Source: Pseudomonadota bacterium
GTDB taxonomy: Bacteria; Pseudomonadota; Alphaproteobacteria; Rhizobiales; Beijerinckiaceae
Length of the DNA stretch: 64,000 nt
Direction of reading: 5' to 3'
NCBI GenBank assembly: GCA_021813805.1
Contig: JAKAJL010000006.1
Location: 1 to 64,000, forward strand
Under the pieces are notes generated by a model. The model was not told the DNA's origin and ran no database searches. It saw only the letters and a list, made by a program, of their open reading frames with translations. The translations under genes and the position numbers were made by a program. This document shows, piece after piece, positions 54,807 to 64,000 of the stretch (positions are counted from its first letter, which is position 1; every line of letters begins with the position of its first letter).

Positions 54807-57800
54807 TCATTCCGCGCTCTCCTTGGACGGCTCGAAGCGTCCATGGCGCAACGCCAGGATCGGCAGAACCAGAAGATTGAGGGCCATCGAGCTGAGCAGG
54901 CCGCCAAGGATGACGGCCGCCATCGGCCCCTCGATTTCGCGGCCAGGTTGGTTCATGGCGAGCGCCAGCGGCAGAACGCCGAGCGCGGTGACGAGAGACG
55001 TCATGAGGATCGGCGTCAGGCGATCGGCGGCGCCCGTCAAGGCCGTCCCCAGGCTCCAGGGCCGTCGCTCCACCGCGACCAGATATTCGTAATGCGACAC
55101 CATGAGAATGGAATTACGCAGCGAAATGCCGGTCAGGGTGACGAAACCGACCATGGCGCCGAGCGAGAGCAGCCCGCCTGAGGCGAACACCGCCAAGGCG
55201 CCGCCGATGACGGCGAAGGGCAAGGTCGCGAGCACGAGCAGAAGGTTCCGACTGTTGCGCGTCACCATCGACAGCAGGAGAATGACGCCAACGCCGGCGA
55301 ACAGCGAATTGGTCAGAAGGTCGCGCCGCGACTGCCGCTGCGCCTGCGCCTCGCCCGAAAATTCCAGATAAAGCCCGCCCGGCAGCGCCACTTTTTCGGC
55401 GATGGCCTTGCGCGCCGCGGCGACAAACGAGGCCACGTCGCGGCCCTCCACATTGGCGGAGACGGTCTGCGCGCGCCGCGCGCCCTTATGGAGCACCTCA
55501 TAGCGTCCGACGCCCTCGACGATGTCGGCGACCCGCGCGAGAGGAACCACGGCGCCGCCCGGCGCGTCGAGCGGCAGGTCGCCGATGGCGCCGGCATCGG
55601 CGCGCCGGCGGGGCGCGAGCAGGACCACGACGGGAATGACCTGGCCATGCAGATAGACCTGGCTGACGGTCTCGCCCTGATAGGCCGTCCGGACCGCGTC
55701 GAGCGCGTCCACGGCGTCGACGCCCCAGCGCCGCAAATCGTCGGGGCGCAATGTGATGACAATCTGCTGCATGCCGGCGGGGGCCTGGACCTGCACGTCG
55801 GCGGCGCCCGGAACGCCTTTCAGGATGGAGGCGATCTCGCCGGCCTTGTGGTCGATGGCGTCGAGATCGTCGCCGAAAATATCGACGACGACGCCCGCGG
55901 CCGCGCCGGAAAGCGTCTCCTCGACCCGTTCGGTGAGAAAGGTGTTGACGCCGAAATTGACGCCGACGAACGGCGTCAGCGCCTTTCGGATGTCGCTTTC
56001 CGCCGTCTCGGCGGCGTCGCCGGCGAGCGGCTTCAAATCGACGTCGAACTCGCTGTAATGGGTTCCGAGCACATCGTCGGACAATTCGGCGCGGCCCGCG
56101 CGCTGCGCCACCGTCCGCACGCCCGGGACGGCGAGAAGCGTTTGCGTCACGCGCTCGCCCATGCGCAGGGATTCGGCGATCGAGGTTCCGGGCGCCGCCG
56201 CCATATGGACGATGAAATGGCCTTCCTTGAGTTCCGGAATGAAGTTCGCCCCGAACAAGGGCAGCGTGGCGCACCCGGCCAGGGTCAGCGTGGCCGCGGC
56301 GCCGATGACGAGGCGGGGATGGCCGCAGGCGGCCAGCAAGGCGCTTTCGTAGCGCCGCTTGGCCCAACCCATCACCGGCGGGTCCTGCTCCGGCATGGGA
56401 CGGTCGCCGAGGAGCGCCATGGCCATGGCCGGGGTGACGGTCAGCGCCACCGCCAGAGACGCCAGCACCGCCGCCGAATAAGCGAGGCCCAGGGGCGTGA
56501 ACAAACGCCCGGCGAGGCCGGAGAGGCGGACGACGGGGACAACCAGCAGCAGAACGGCGAAAGTGGCGTAGGTCACCGCGCCGCGCACCTCCATGCAGGC
56601 GTCGAAAACAACCCGCGCAGGGGGGCGCGACCGGGCGCGACGGGCGTTTTCCCGCAGGCGCCGGACGATGTTTTCGACGTCGACCACGGCGTCATCCACC
56701 ACCACGCCAACCGCGATGGCGAGGCCGCCGAGCGTCATGGTGTTCAGGCTCACGCCGAAAGCGTCGAGAACGGCGGTCGCCGCGAGCAGCGACAGCGGAA
56801 TGGCGGCGCTGGAGATCAGCGCCGTGCGCCAGTCGAACAGGAAGACCGAAATGATCGCGATGACCAGCAGGCCGCCGAGGATCAGCGACGAGCGCATGCC
56901 GGCCATGGCGTTGTCGATGAAGGTCGCGGGGCGGAAAAGATCGCCGTGGAGCTCGACGCCCTCGCGCTCCAGCGCCGGCTTCAGCTCCGCCAGCGCCCGC
57001 TCCGCCGCGCGGGTGACGAGCACGGTATTGGCGCCATATTGCGACGAGATCGCCAACTGGACTCCCGGCTTGCCCATGATCGAGGCGCCGCCGATCGGCG
57101 GCAACGGGGCTTCGACGATATGGGCGACCTCGCCGAGCGTGAGCGGCGCGCCGTCATTCGCCGCCACGACCGCGCCGGCCAAAGCCGGGGCGGTCGTGGT
57201 CTGACCTTCCGTCTGAAGGACGAGGCGCTGGTTGGGCGTGTCGATGAAGCCGGCGCCGCGAAGGCCGGTGGCGCGGCCGGCGGCGGCGGCAAGGTCCTTG
57301 ACGCCGAGATGATGGCGGATGAGCCGGTCGGGGTCGATCTGGACTTGCAGCGCCCGCTCGCCGCCGCCGAAGATCGCCACCTTGGCGACGCCGGGCGTCG
57401 CCAGCAGGCGCGGCCGGATCGTCCATTCGGCCAGCGTCCGCAACTCCATGGGGCTGCGGACCGGCGAGGTCAGGCCGACGACAAGCAGGGTGCTGGTCGA
57501 CGAGGTGAGCGGCGTCATGGTCGGCGCCGCGACGCCTTTTGGCAGAATGATGGAGCCGAGGCGCTCGGCGACGATCTGCCGGTCGCGATAAATGTCGCTC
57601 TCCGCATCGAAAGTCGCGGTGACGAGCGAGAGGCCCTGGATCGAGGACGAGCGCAGGGAGGCGAGACCGGGAACCCCGGCAAGGGCGTTCTCGATCGGCT
57701 GGGTGACGAGTCTTTCCACCTGTTCGGGCGCAAGGCCCGGCGCCTCGGTCTGGACCACCGCCTGGGGCGGCGCGAATTCGGGGAAAACCTCATATTTGGC

Positions 57801-57917
57801 CCCAGCCAGCCGAGCGACGGCGTAAAGCAGCAGCAGCAGCGATAGGACGATCGCCACGCTCCGGCGCCGGATCGAGGTTCGGACCAGCCACGCCTGAAGG
57901 CCGCGCTCGTCTTTCAT
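54807..57917 (-). CDS. RND efflux permease, CzcA/CusA (HME) family-like
   Basis: A 1036-residue inner-membrane pump with the twelve-helix RND layout: one helix near residue 20, a large porter domain, six helices around 335-525, a second porter domain, and the last helices from about 860. The TM4 motif IAVGVVVDDAVVDVENIVRR carries paired acidic residues in the HME position but not the CzcA or CusA consensus, so the ion or drug cannot be named. It overlaps its membrane-fusion partner by four bases. Confidence 0.87.
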   Translation of the reverse strand: MKDERGLQAWLVRTSIRRRSVAIVLSLLLLLYAVARLAGAKYEVFPEFAPPQAVVQTEAPGLAPEQVERLVTQPIENALAGVPGLASLRSSSIQGLSLVTATFDAESDIYRDRQIVAERLGSIILPKGVAAPTMTPLTSSTSTLLVVGLTSPVRSPMELRTLAEWTIRPRLLATPGVAKVAIFGGGERALQVQIDPDRLIRHHLGVKDLAAAAGRATGLRGAGFIDTPNQRLVLQTEGQTTTAPALAGAVVAANDGAPLTLGEVAHIVEAPLPPIGGASIMGKPGVQLAISSQYGANTVLVTRAAERALAELKPALEREGVELHGDLFRPATFIDNAMAGMRSSLILGGLLVIAIISVFLFDWRTALISSAAIPLSLLAATAVLDAFGVSLNTMTLGGLAIAVGVVVDDAVVDVENIVRRLRENARRARSRPPARVVFDACMEVRGAVTYATFAVLLLVVPVVRLSGLAGRLFTPLGLAYSAAVLASLAVALTVTPAMAMALLGDRPMPEQDPPVMGWAKRRYESALLAACGHPRLVIGAAATLTLAGCATLPLFGANFIPELKEGHFIVHMAAAPGTSIAESLRMGERVTQTLLAVPGVRTVAQRAGRAELSDDVLGTHYSEFDVDLKPLAGDAAETAESDIRKALTPFVGVNFGVNTFLTERVEETLSGAAAGVVVDIFGDDLDAIDHKAGEIASILKGVPGAADVQVQAPAGMQQIVITLRPDDLRRWGVDAVDALDAVRTAYQGETVSQVYLHGQVIPVVVLLAPRRRADAGAIGDLPLDAPGGAVVPLARVADIVEGVGRYEVLHKGARRAQTVSANVEGRDVASFVAAARKAIAEKVALPGGLYLEFSGEAQAQRQSRRDLLTNSLFAGVGVILLLSMVTRNSRNLLLVLATLPFAVIGGALAVFASGGLLSLGAMVGFVTLTGISLRNSILMVSHYEYLVAVERRPWSLGTALTGAADRLTPILMTSLVTALGVLPLALAMNQPGREIEGPMAAVILGGLLSSMALNLLVLPILALRHGRFEPSKESAE

Positions 57918-58972
57918 TCCTCTTCCACCCTGATGTCGGCGCGAAGCTCCTCCGACAGAAGGGTCTGGGCCCCGGCCGTCACCACCCGCGCGTCCTTCGG
58001 AATGGCGCCGACAAAAATGTCGCCGCTTTCCGTCCGCCGGTCGGCGGCGACCGCGCGCCGCACAAAGTTGTCGGGGCCGTTGCGCAAATAGATCCAGGCC
58101 TGGCCGCCAAACCAGACCACGGCCGAAACAGGCGCCGCCACGCCTTCGAGCGGCGCGCCGGCCGGAAGACGGGCGGCGAGAGTCATGCCGGGGGTCAGGC
58201 CCGACTGCGCCGGAGCGAGGTAGAAATAGCTCACTCCCTGGATGCGCGGGTCGGTTCGCGGCGCGGCCGAAACGAGCGTGAGCGCGACAGGCTTCCCGCC
58301 GTCCCTCCGAAAAAAGGCCGTCGGCGGCGGCGCGGGCGGCGCCTTTCCCGGCGGCGCGGTTAATTGGACCAGAACATCCTCGCGGTCGAGCAGGCGCGTC
58401 AGCAGCGGCGCGCGCGCGGCGACGGCCTGGCCGAGCGCCGGGCCCCAGGCGAGCTTCGCAGAGGACGCCAGTCCATCGAGCCGGATTTGCGCCGCTGTTT
58501 TTTTCGTCCGGTTGGCGAGGAATTCGGCCTGGGCCGCCTGAAATTGCGCCGCCGAGACATTGCGCTGATCCCGATAGAGGCTTTGCGTGCGCTGATAATC
58601 TGCTTTCGCCGCGGTCAGCCGCGTTTCCGCGATCTCAAGATCAGCTTTGGCGGCGGCGATGGAACTGGCGAGATCGCCCAGCGGCTGCGGATCGAGCGCC
58701 GTTCCATAGGCGGTCGCCTGCGGTTGATAAGTCACATTCGGCAGAGATACGGTTTCTATGCCGCTTCGCGCCTGTTCGGCGGCGTCGATGGCAATGACCG
58801 ATTCGCCGTCGACGATTTTTACCCGCGGCGAGGCGGCGATCGGCTTTTCTCCCTTTTCTTCCCGCGCCTGCTCGAGCCGTCCGGAGAAATAGCCCCAAGA
58901 TAGCGCGCCTGCCAGCGCGCCCGCCGCAATGGCGGCGAGAAGAAGCAGCATCGTCGCGCGCGCTTTTGTCAT
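57914..58972 (-). CDS. RND efflux periplasmic adaptor (membrane fusion protein)
   Basis: A 352-residue adaptor with one N-terminal membrane anchor (MLLLLAAIAAGALAGALSWG), a coiled-coil hairpin (SSIAAAKADLEIAETRLTAAKADYQRTQ; key run DLEIAETRLTAAK) and a beta-barrel/membrane-proximal domain. No N-terminal metal-binding domain is visible. It links the permease to the outer-membrane channel. It lies between the two, six bases from the channel gene stop. Confidence 0.85.
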   Translation of the reverse strand: MTKARATMLLLLAAIAAGALAGALSWGYFSGRLEQAREEKGEKPIAASPRVKIVDGESVIAIDAAEQARSGIETVSLPNVTYQPQATAYGTALDPQPLGDLASSIAAAKADLEIAETRLTAAKADYQRTQSLYRDQRNVSAAQFQAAQAEFLANRTKKTAAQIRLDGLASSAKLAWGPALGQAVAARAPLLTRLLDREDVLVQLTAPPGKAPPAPPPTAFFRRDGGKPVALTLVSAAPRTDPRIQGVSYFYLAPAQSGLTPGMTLAARLPAGAPLEGVAAPVSAVVWFGGQAWIYLRNGPDNFVRRAVAADRRTESGDIFVGAIPKDARVVTAGAQTLLSEELRADIRVEEE

Positions 58973-58978
58973 TTTCGT

Positions 58979-60433
58979 CTAGCTTGAGGATGCGGGCGCG
59001 AGGCGCGGGTTCTGGTCAGAGGCGGCCGGCGCCGCCGGCCCGAAGAACGTATGTTGCAGGGCGTCCTCGACCGCGCCCAGCGCCCGGCGCTGGCGGACGA
59101 CGGCGTCGAAGCGGGATTCCTCGGCCACGGCCTTGCCGACCTGCGCCGCGACCAGCGCCGGCCGGTCGACCTGCCCGGCCGTGAAGGATTGCTCCATGCG
59201 CCGGGCGCGATCCGCCTCTCCGGCCGCCAGAACATCGGCCGCGCGCAAAACCTTGCCGGCGGCGCGATAGGAGGCGGCGGAGCCGTCGGCGGCGGCGATG
59301 ATCTGTTCCTGTAAGGCGACGAAGCGAGCCGCGACTTCGCGCCGCTTCGCCTCGGCCTCGGCGATCGGCCCCTGGTTCTGGTTGAAGATCGGCAGGCCGC
59401 TCGCGGGCAGCAGCCGGTACATATTGCTTCCCGCATCATAGCCATAGCCCGGACTCAGGGTGATATTGGGATATTGGTTGGCGACCTGGAGCTGGAGCGC
59501 CGACTCGGCGGCGGCGTAATCGGCCAGCAGGCTTTTGACGTCGCTGCGGCCGACCAGCGCCTCGCGCCGAAGGGCGCTTCTGTCGGCGAGAGGCGTTTCC
59601 GGCTTTTCGAGGGCGTCGAACGAAAGCGTGACGCCATCCAGCGCATGGGGCGCAATGCCGATGGCAGCGGCGAGCCGCGCGCGGGCGTCGATTTCCTGCG
59701 GGTCGATTTCCTGGGCGGCGAGGCTCGCCTGATTGCGTCTGGCGCGCTCGCGCTCAACGTCGAGGGCTGAAGCCTGACCGGCGGCAAGCCGCGCCTCCAG
59801 CAGGCCGACGAGTTCATTCTGAAGCGCGAGACGCGTTTGCAACAGGCGCCGTTTGCGTCCCGCCGCCCATAGGTCGATCAAGGCGTCGCGCACCTGGCTG
59901 CGCGCCCGCCAGCTCGCCGTCGCCAGATCGTCGCGCGCCGCCGCCGCCAGATTCTCCGCCTCGGCGGTGCGAATTTCCCTTTTTCCGGCGGTTTCGATCA
60001 GGAAATTGACGACCGGCGCGATGGTCCACGGCGAAGGCGCGGCGATGGTCGCATTGTAAGCGAGATCCTCGAAACTCAGGCTCGGATTGGGAATCTGGCC
60101 GGCGGTCCTGGCGCGTGCCTCGGCCTCGGCCAGTTTCGAGCGCGCGATATCGAGACTGGGATGAAAATAAAGCGCGGCCAGAGTCAGTTGCGAAAGGCCC
60201 CAGCGGCGGGGCGCCCGCTCGTCCGCCGCTGCGATGAACATCTTGAGACGCGGGTCGCCGAGCGTGCGCGCGTCGATCGCCGCCGCGCTCGCGGCCGGCG
60301 AGATCGGCTGCGGATGATATTGGGCGCAGCCGCCCAGAACCGCCCCGAGACAGCTGGCGAACGCCACGCTCAGCGCTCCGCCATCGCGGAGGCTGTTCGA
60401 GGCTCGTGCGGACAGATGCGGTCGATTCGGCAT
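58979..60433 (-). CDS. TolC/CusC-family outer-membrane efflux protein
   Basis: A 484-residue outer-membrane factor. It has a signal-type N-terminus with a lipobox-like LGGCAQ, then paired TolC-family helical repeats (RSKLAEAEARARTAGQIPNPSL and EAKRREVAARFVALQEQI). It forms the exit duct of the tripartite pump. It is the first gene of the three-gene efflux operon; its upstream gap of 286 bases is shared with the divergent ahcY. Confidence 0.87.
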   Translation of the reverse strand: MPNRPHLSARASNSLRDGGALSVAFASCLGAVLGGCAQYHPQPISPAASAAAIDARTLGDPRLKMFIAAADERAPRRWGLSQLTLAALYFHPSLDIARSKLAEAEARARTAGQIPNPSLSFEDLAYNATIAAPSPWTIAPVVNFLIETAGKREIRTAEAENLAAAARDDLATASWRARSQVRDALIDLWAAGRKRRLLQTRLALQNELVGLLEARLAAGQASALDVERERARRNQASLAAQEIDPQEIDARARLAAAIGIAPHALDGVTLSFDALEKPETPLADRSALRREALVGRSDVKSLLADYAAAESALQLQVANQYPNITLSPGYGYDAGSNMYRLLPASGLPIFNQNQGPIAEAEAKRREVAARFVALQEQIIAAADGSAASYRAAGKVLRAADVLAAGEADRARRMEQSFTAGQVDRPALVAAQVGKAVAEESRFDAVVRQRRALGAVEDALQHTFFGPAAPAASDQNPRLAPASSS

Positions 60434-60635
60434 GGACGCGCCACGTTAGGCGAGGTCCGGGGGAAAAGCCACAGCGCCAAAGCCGCGCCGCAGGGAAGGC
60501 TCCATGACGGCGGCGCTATCGAAAAATCCGGCGGGTGATCGCGGCGGACCGATCTTTGGATCGACGCCGGTCTTTTCTCGAAGCGACATTGGCGTTGGGA
60601 GCGCGGTCGTCGAAGACTTCGATTTTCGCGATAAT

Positions 60636-60657
60636 CATATAAAGACTTGCATATATG
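60636..60657. promoter_or_regulatory. candidate operator upstream of ahcY
   Basis: CATATA (60636-60641) and TATATG (60652-60657) form a dyad with a ten-base spacer, in an AT-rich stretch 63 bases before ahcY. The spacing and AT-rich arms are like sites for ArsR-family SAH regulators (SahR) seen at ahcY in other proteobacteria, but this is inference. No SAH or SAM riboswitch consensus is visible. Confidence 0.4.
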
Positions 60658-60719
60658 TTTATTGCCTTCTCGCGCCGCCACTGCTATAGGACCGGCGATT
60701 TGCAACAGGATGGGAAGTT

Positions 60720-62132
60720 ATGAACGCCAGCCATCTCACCCATGATTTTATCGTCGCCGACATCGGCCTCGCCGATTGGGGCCGCAAGGAAATCGCCATC
60801 GCCGAAACCGAAATGCCCGGCCTGATGGCGACCCGCGCCGAATATGGCCCGGCCCAGCCGCTCAAGGGCGCCCGCATCGCAGGCTCGCTGCACATGACCA
60901 TCCAGACGGCGGTCCTGATCGAGACGCTTCAGGCGCTCGGCGCCGAGGTTCGCTGGGCCTCCTGCAACATCTATTCGACGCAGGACCATGCCGCCGCCGC
61001 CATCGCCGCGCGCGGAACCCCGGTCTTCGCCATCAAGGGCGAGAGCCTTGAGGAATATTGGGAATATACCCATCGCATCTTCGAATGGGGCGATGGCGGA
61101 ACGCCCAACATGATTCTCGATGACGGCGGCGACGCGACGCTGCTGATTCATCTCGGCCTGCGCGCCGAGCAGGGCGACGTCGCTTTCCTGGACAAGGCGA
61201 CCAATGAGGAAGAAGAGGTCCTGTTCGCGGCGATCAAGAAGCGCGTCAAGGGCAATCCCGGCTTCTACGGACGGTGCGCCATGGCGATTCGCGGCGTGAC
61301 CGAGGAAACCACCACCGGCGTCCACCGTCTCTATATCATGGAGAAGGAAGGCAAGCTGCTGTGGCCGGCGATCAACGTCAACGATTCGGTCACCAAGTCC
61401 AAGTTCGACAATCTCTATGGCTGCCGCGAATCGCTGGTGGACGGCATCCGCCGCGGCACCGACGTTATGATGGCCGGCAAGGTGGCCATGGTCGCGGGCT
61501 TCGGCGACGTCGGCAAGGGTTCTGCGGCCTCTCTGCGCAACGCCGGCTGCCGCGTGCTGGTGTCGGAAATCGACCCGATCTGCGCGCTCCAGGCGGCGAT
61601 GGAAGGCTATGAAGTCACCACCATGGAAGACGCTGCGCCCCGCGCCGACCTTTTCGTCACCGCGACCGGCAATGTCGATGTCATCACCATCGACCACATG
61701 CGCGCCATGAAGGACCGCGCCATCGTCTGCAACATCGGCCATTTCGACTCGGAAATCCAGGTCGCGGCGCTGCGCAACTTGAAATGGAGCAATGTGAAGC
61801 CGCAGGTGGACGAGATCGAATTCGCCGACGGCAAGCGCATCATCCTGCTGTCCGAAGGGCGGCTGGTGAATCTCGGCAACGCCACCGGCCATCCGTCCTT
61901 CGTGATGTCGGCCTCCTTCACCAACCAGACCCTCGCCCAGATCGAGCTGTGGAGCCGCCAGGGCGAGTACGGCAAGAAGGTCTATACCCTGCCCAAGCAT
62001 CTCGACGAGAAGGTCGCCAAGCTTCATCTCGACAAGATTGGCGTCAAGCTCACGGTCATGAACCAGAAGCAGTCCGATTATCTGTCGGTGCCGGTCGAGG
62101 GCCCGTTCAAGCCGGATCACTACCGCTATTGA
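60720..62132 (+). CDS. ahcY: adenosylhomocysteinase
   Basis: A 470-residue SAH hydrolase. The N-terminus [17 protein letters not shown], the substrate-binding [14 protein letters not shown] and the NAD-binding loop [16 protein letters not shown] are present, ending KPDHYRY. It converts S-adenosylhomocysteine to adenosine and homocysteine, relieving methyltransferase inhibition. The start at 60720 has GGATGGGAAG upstream. In many rhizobia it follows ptsH and precedes a PAS sensor kinase; here only the kinase neighbour is kept. Confidence 0.98.
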   Translation: MNASHLTHDFIVADIGLADWGRKEIAIAETEMPGLMATRAEYGPAQPLKGARIAGSLHMTIQTAVLIETLQALGAEVRWASCNIYSTQDHAAAAIAARGTPVFAIKGESLEEYWEYTHRIFEWGDGGTPNMILDDGGDATLLIHLGLRAEQGDVAFLDKATNEEEEVLFAAIKKRVKGNPGFYGRCAMAIRGVTEETTTGVHRLYIMEKEGKLLWPAINVNDSVTKSKFDNLYGCRESLVDGIRRGTDVMMAGKVAMVAGFGDVGKGSAASLRNAGCRVLVSEIDPICALQAAMEGYEVTTMEDAAPRADLFVTATGNVDVITIDHMRAMKDRAIVCNIGHFDSEIQVAALRNLKWSNVKPQVDEIEFADGKRIILLSEGRLVNLGNATGHPSFVMSASFTNQTLAQIELWSRQGEYGKKVYTLPKHLDEKVAKLHLDKIGVKLTVMNQKQSDYLSVPVEGPFKPDHYRY

Positions 62133-62172
62133 GCCTAAGCCAGCGCGAACTGTGGCGCCTGTGCACAATTCG

Positions 62173-62203
62173 ACGCCTTCGGCCCCGGCCGGAGGCGTTT
62201 TTC
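62173..62203 (+). terminator. Rho-independent terminator of ahcY
   Basis: ACGCCTTCGGCC and GGCCGGAGGCGT form a 12-bp stem with one mismatch and a two-base loop, followed by TTTTC. It lies 40 bases after the ahcY stop. Confidence 0.88.
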
Positions 62204-62296
62204 ATTTCGTTCCTCTTTCTTAACCATGAATCGAGAAGGTAAATTGAGGTGATTCGTGCGGGGCGGCGGCCCCGGAAGGAAAGGGAATCCCCGTCC

Positions 62297-64000
62297 ATGC
62301 CGCAACGAGGAAGCCAGACAGCTCGGCGCCGCGCCATGCGCCCAGCTCTTGCGCTCCGTTTCGCCGCGCCGGTCCTGTTCCTCTCCGGCGCCGCCGTGCG
62401 CGCCCAGGCTGCCTCGGGATTCGACGGCGCCGACAACGCGGTCGGCCTGTCCCTCGGCACCGGTCTGATCCTTTTCTCCACCCTGACCGCCTTGCTTTAT
62501 CTCGCCGGGCGACGGCGCTGGGCGACGCACGAGGCCGAGCTTTCCGCGGAGATCGAGGAACTGCGCCAGAAGGCCGAGCGCGCCCGCGCCTTTCTCGCGT
62601 CGGAAACGCAATTCGCCGTGGTCTGGGCCGGCGCGCGCGGCGAGCCGGAAATCGAGGGCGACGTGAGCCTGGCGCTCGACGCCGCGACTGCGCCGCGCCG
62701 CGTGCTTGGCTTCGGCGCCTGGCTGCCGCCCGATCAGGCGAAGGCGCTCGAGAATAATGTCGCGCTGCTGCGCGAGATGGGCCAGGGGTTCCGGCAAGAT
62801 CTGGTCAGCCACAACGGTCGCCATCTCGAAGCCGAGGGGCGGGCGATCGGCAGCCGGGTGGTCATGCGGGTGCGCGACGTCTCCGGCGACCGCCTCGAAC
62901 TGATGCGGTTGCGCGAGGTTCACGCCGCGCAAACGGCCCAGTTCAATGTCCTGCGCGGCCTGCTCGATCTGAGCAGCCATCCGGTCTGGACGCGCGGCGC
63001 CGACCAGGCGCTCGACTGGGTCAATATGGCTTACGCCAAGGCCGTGGACGCCGAGACGCCGCGCGACGCGGTGGCGCGCGGCCTCGAACTGCTCGACCGC
63101 CCGGCCCGCGAGGCTGCGGCGCGTGCGCGTCAGGCGGGCGATGTCTGGACGCGGCGGGAGCATGTGGTCGTCGCCGGCGTGCGCCGCCTGATGGACGTGC
63201 TCGACGCGCCGTTGCCGGGCGGCGGCGGCGGCATCGCCGACGATCTTTCCGAACTCGAATCCGTGCGCGCCGATCATGCGCTTCAGGTCGAATCCCATAT
63301 CCGCACCCTCGATCAGATCGCCACGGCGGTCGCCATTTTCGACCGGTCGAAAAGGCTGTTCTTCGCCAACGCCGCCTATCGCCATCTGTGGCAGCTCGAT
63401 CCGGCCTTTCTCGAACAGGGCCCGTCGGATTCCCAGATTCTCGACCGCCTGCGCGCCGACCGCCGCCTGCCCGAGCAGGCCGATTACCGCGGCTGGAAGG
63501 CGGCGCTGCACAGCGTCTATCTGGCCGTGGAATCGCCGCCCCAGATCTGGCACTTGCCCGACGGCCGCACGCTGCGCGTCGCCTTCGACACTAATCCGCA
63601 GGGCGGGGTGACTTATCTGTTCGACGACGTCACCGAGCGCTTCGCGCTCGAGTCGCAATACAACGCGCTGGCCCGGGTGCAGAGCGAGACGCTCGACGCG
63701 TTGCAGGAAGGCGTCGCGGTCTTCGGGGCCGACGGGCGCCTCAAATTGTCCAATCCCGCCTTCGCCCGTCTGTGGCGGCTGCCTGAAAAGCTGATCGCGG
63801 AGCGCCCACATATCGACGCCGTCACCGCCGCCTGCAAGCCGCTCTCGCCCGAGGACGCCATCTGGGCCGACCTGCGCTCCGCGGTCACGGGGCTCCATTC
63901 GGCGCGCATGGGCTTCGAGCGGCGGATGAACCGCGCCGACGGCGCGGTCGTCGATTGCGCCGTCGCGCCTTTGCCCGACGGCGGCGCTCTTCTGACCTTT
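62297..64000 (+). CDS. PAS-domain sensor kinase, DivL-like, N-terminal part
   Basis: An open frame of 568 codons without a stop to the window end. It begins with a signal-like or membrane stretch (residues 14-38), then a helix at about 57-75 (LGTGLILFSTLTALLYLAG). A PAS-like region follows, with DQIATAVAIFDRSKRLFFANAAYRHLW and later EGVAVFGADGRLKLSNPAFARLW (cited by AVAIFDRSKRLFFANAAY and VAVFGADGRLKLSNPAF). The kinase domain would lie beyond the window. Position after ahcY and the paired PAS repeats match DivL-type cell-cycle kinases of Alphaproteobacteria. ATG 62336 is an alternative start. The histidine or tyrosine at the phospho-site cannot be seen. Confidence 0.75.
   Translation, partial: MPQRGSQTARRRAMRPALALRFAAPVLFLSGAAVRAQAASGFDGADNAVGLSLGTGLILFSTLTALLYLAGRRRWATHEAELSAEIEELRQKAERARAFLASETQFAVVWAGARGEPEIEGDVSLALDAATAPRRVLGFGAWLPPDQAKALENNVALLREMGQGFRQDLVSHNGRHLEAEGRAIGSRVVMRVRDVSGDRLELMRLREVHAAQTAQFNVLRGLLDLSSHPVWTRGADQALDWVNMAYAKAVDAETPRDAVARGLELLDRPAREAAARARQAGDVWTRREHVVVAGVRRLMDVLDAPLPGGGGGIADDLSELESVRADHALQVESHIRTLDQIATAVAIFDRSKRLFFANAAYRHLWQLDPAFLEQGPSDSQILDRLRADRRLPEQADYRGWKAALHSVYLAVESPPQIWHLPDGRTLRVAFDTNPQGGVTYLFDDVTERFALESQYNALARVQSETLDALQEGVAVFGADGRLKLSNPAFARLWRLPEKLIAERPHIDAVTAACKPLSPEDAIWADLRSAVTGLHSARMGFERRMNRADGAVVDCAVAPLPDGGALLTF

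Noticed and set aside
55488-57845. 785-codon plus-strand open frame antisense to the RND permease
   Set aside because: The GC-rich third-position pattern creates long antisense frames; the translation is Arg/Gly/Ala-rich without motifs, while the minus strand encodes a full RND protein.
60434-60719. SAH or SAM riboswitch ahead of ahcY
   Set aside because: I could not find the conserved core of SAH, SAM-II or SAM/SAH riboswitches; only an AT-rich dyad is visible.
62135-63898. 587-codon minus-strand open frame over the DivL-like gene
   Set aside because: No recognisable domain; the plus strand has a signal or membrane segment and PAS repeats in one uninterrupted frame.

Overview
The window is high-GC DNA, with almost every base coding, from an alphaproteobacterial chromosome. 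Gene content and order point to Hyphomicrobiales (Rhizobiales), perhaps near Beijerinckiaceae/Methylocystaceae. The evidence is the ruvCAB-ybgC-tolQRAB-pal-cpoB-tilS-ftsH-glmM block, chvI-chvG-hprK-EIIA-ptsH beside pckA, lptCAB-rpoN-hpf-ptsN, rcdA, a DUF1013 (TrcR-type) gene and rhizobial-style intergenic palindromes. The genus call is inference.

Layout. 1-9.3 kb: groEL tail, an IHF/HU-type protein, a YafK-like L,D-transpeptidase, accA, serA and serC (serine synthesis), an acyl-CoA thioesterase, an HI0933-type flavoprotein and rluD. 9.3-24.4 kb (minus strand): trcR, ruvC, ruvA, ruvB, an inserted AT-rich AbiJ-like gene, ybgC, tolQ, tolR, tolA, tolB, pal, cpoB, tilS, ftsH, glmM. This block covers recombination, envelope constriction, protein quality control and peptidoglycan precursor supply. 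24.4-36.7 kb: DUF1192, a candidate small RNA under a CtrA-like box, rcdA, phaC, pckA, a HugZ-like gene, the ChvI/ChvG two-component system with HPr kinase, EIIA-Man and HPr, then pgi. 36.9-50.6 kb: an orphan TadE/TadE/TadG group, a Uup-type ABC-F ATPase, an ArsC-like protein, an O-antigen ligase-like protein, arfB, rnd, lptC-lptA-lptB, rpoN, hpf and ptsN. 50.6-64 kb: an NDUFA9-like reductase, a four-gene ACP/ketosynthase/dehydratase cassette, a group III truncated haemoglobin, a tripartite RND efflux system, ahcY and the start of a DivL-like PAS sensor kinase that runs off the end.

Most of the window is housekeeping. The strongest accessory signal is the AbiJ/HEPN-like gene at 20381-21274, which splits the otherwise conserved ybgC-ruvB junction and is visibly AT-rich. 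Other items worth checking are a possible unannotated small RNA with an exposed anti-Shine-Dalgarno motif (about 24859-24945), RIME-like palindromes in three spacers of the tol-pal operon, a MITE-like repeat between serC and serA, a run of hairpins ahead of rnd, and the compact fatty-acid-synthase-like cassette of unknown product. I saw no tRNA, rRNA, CRISPR array, transposase or phage gene.
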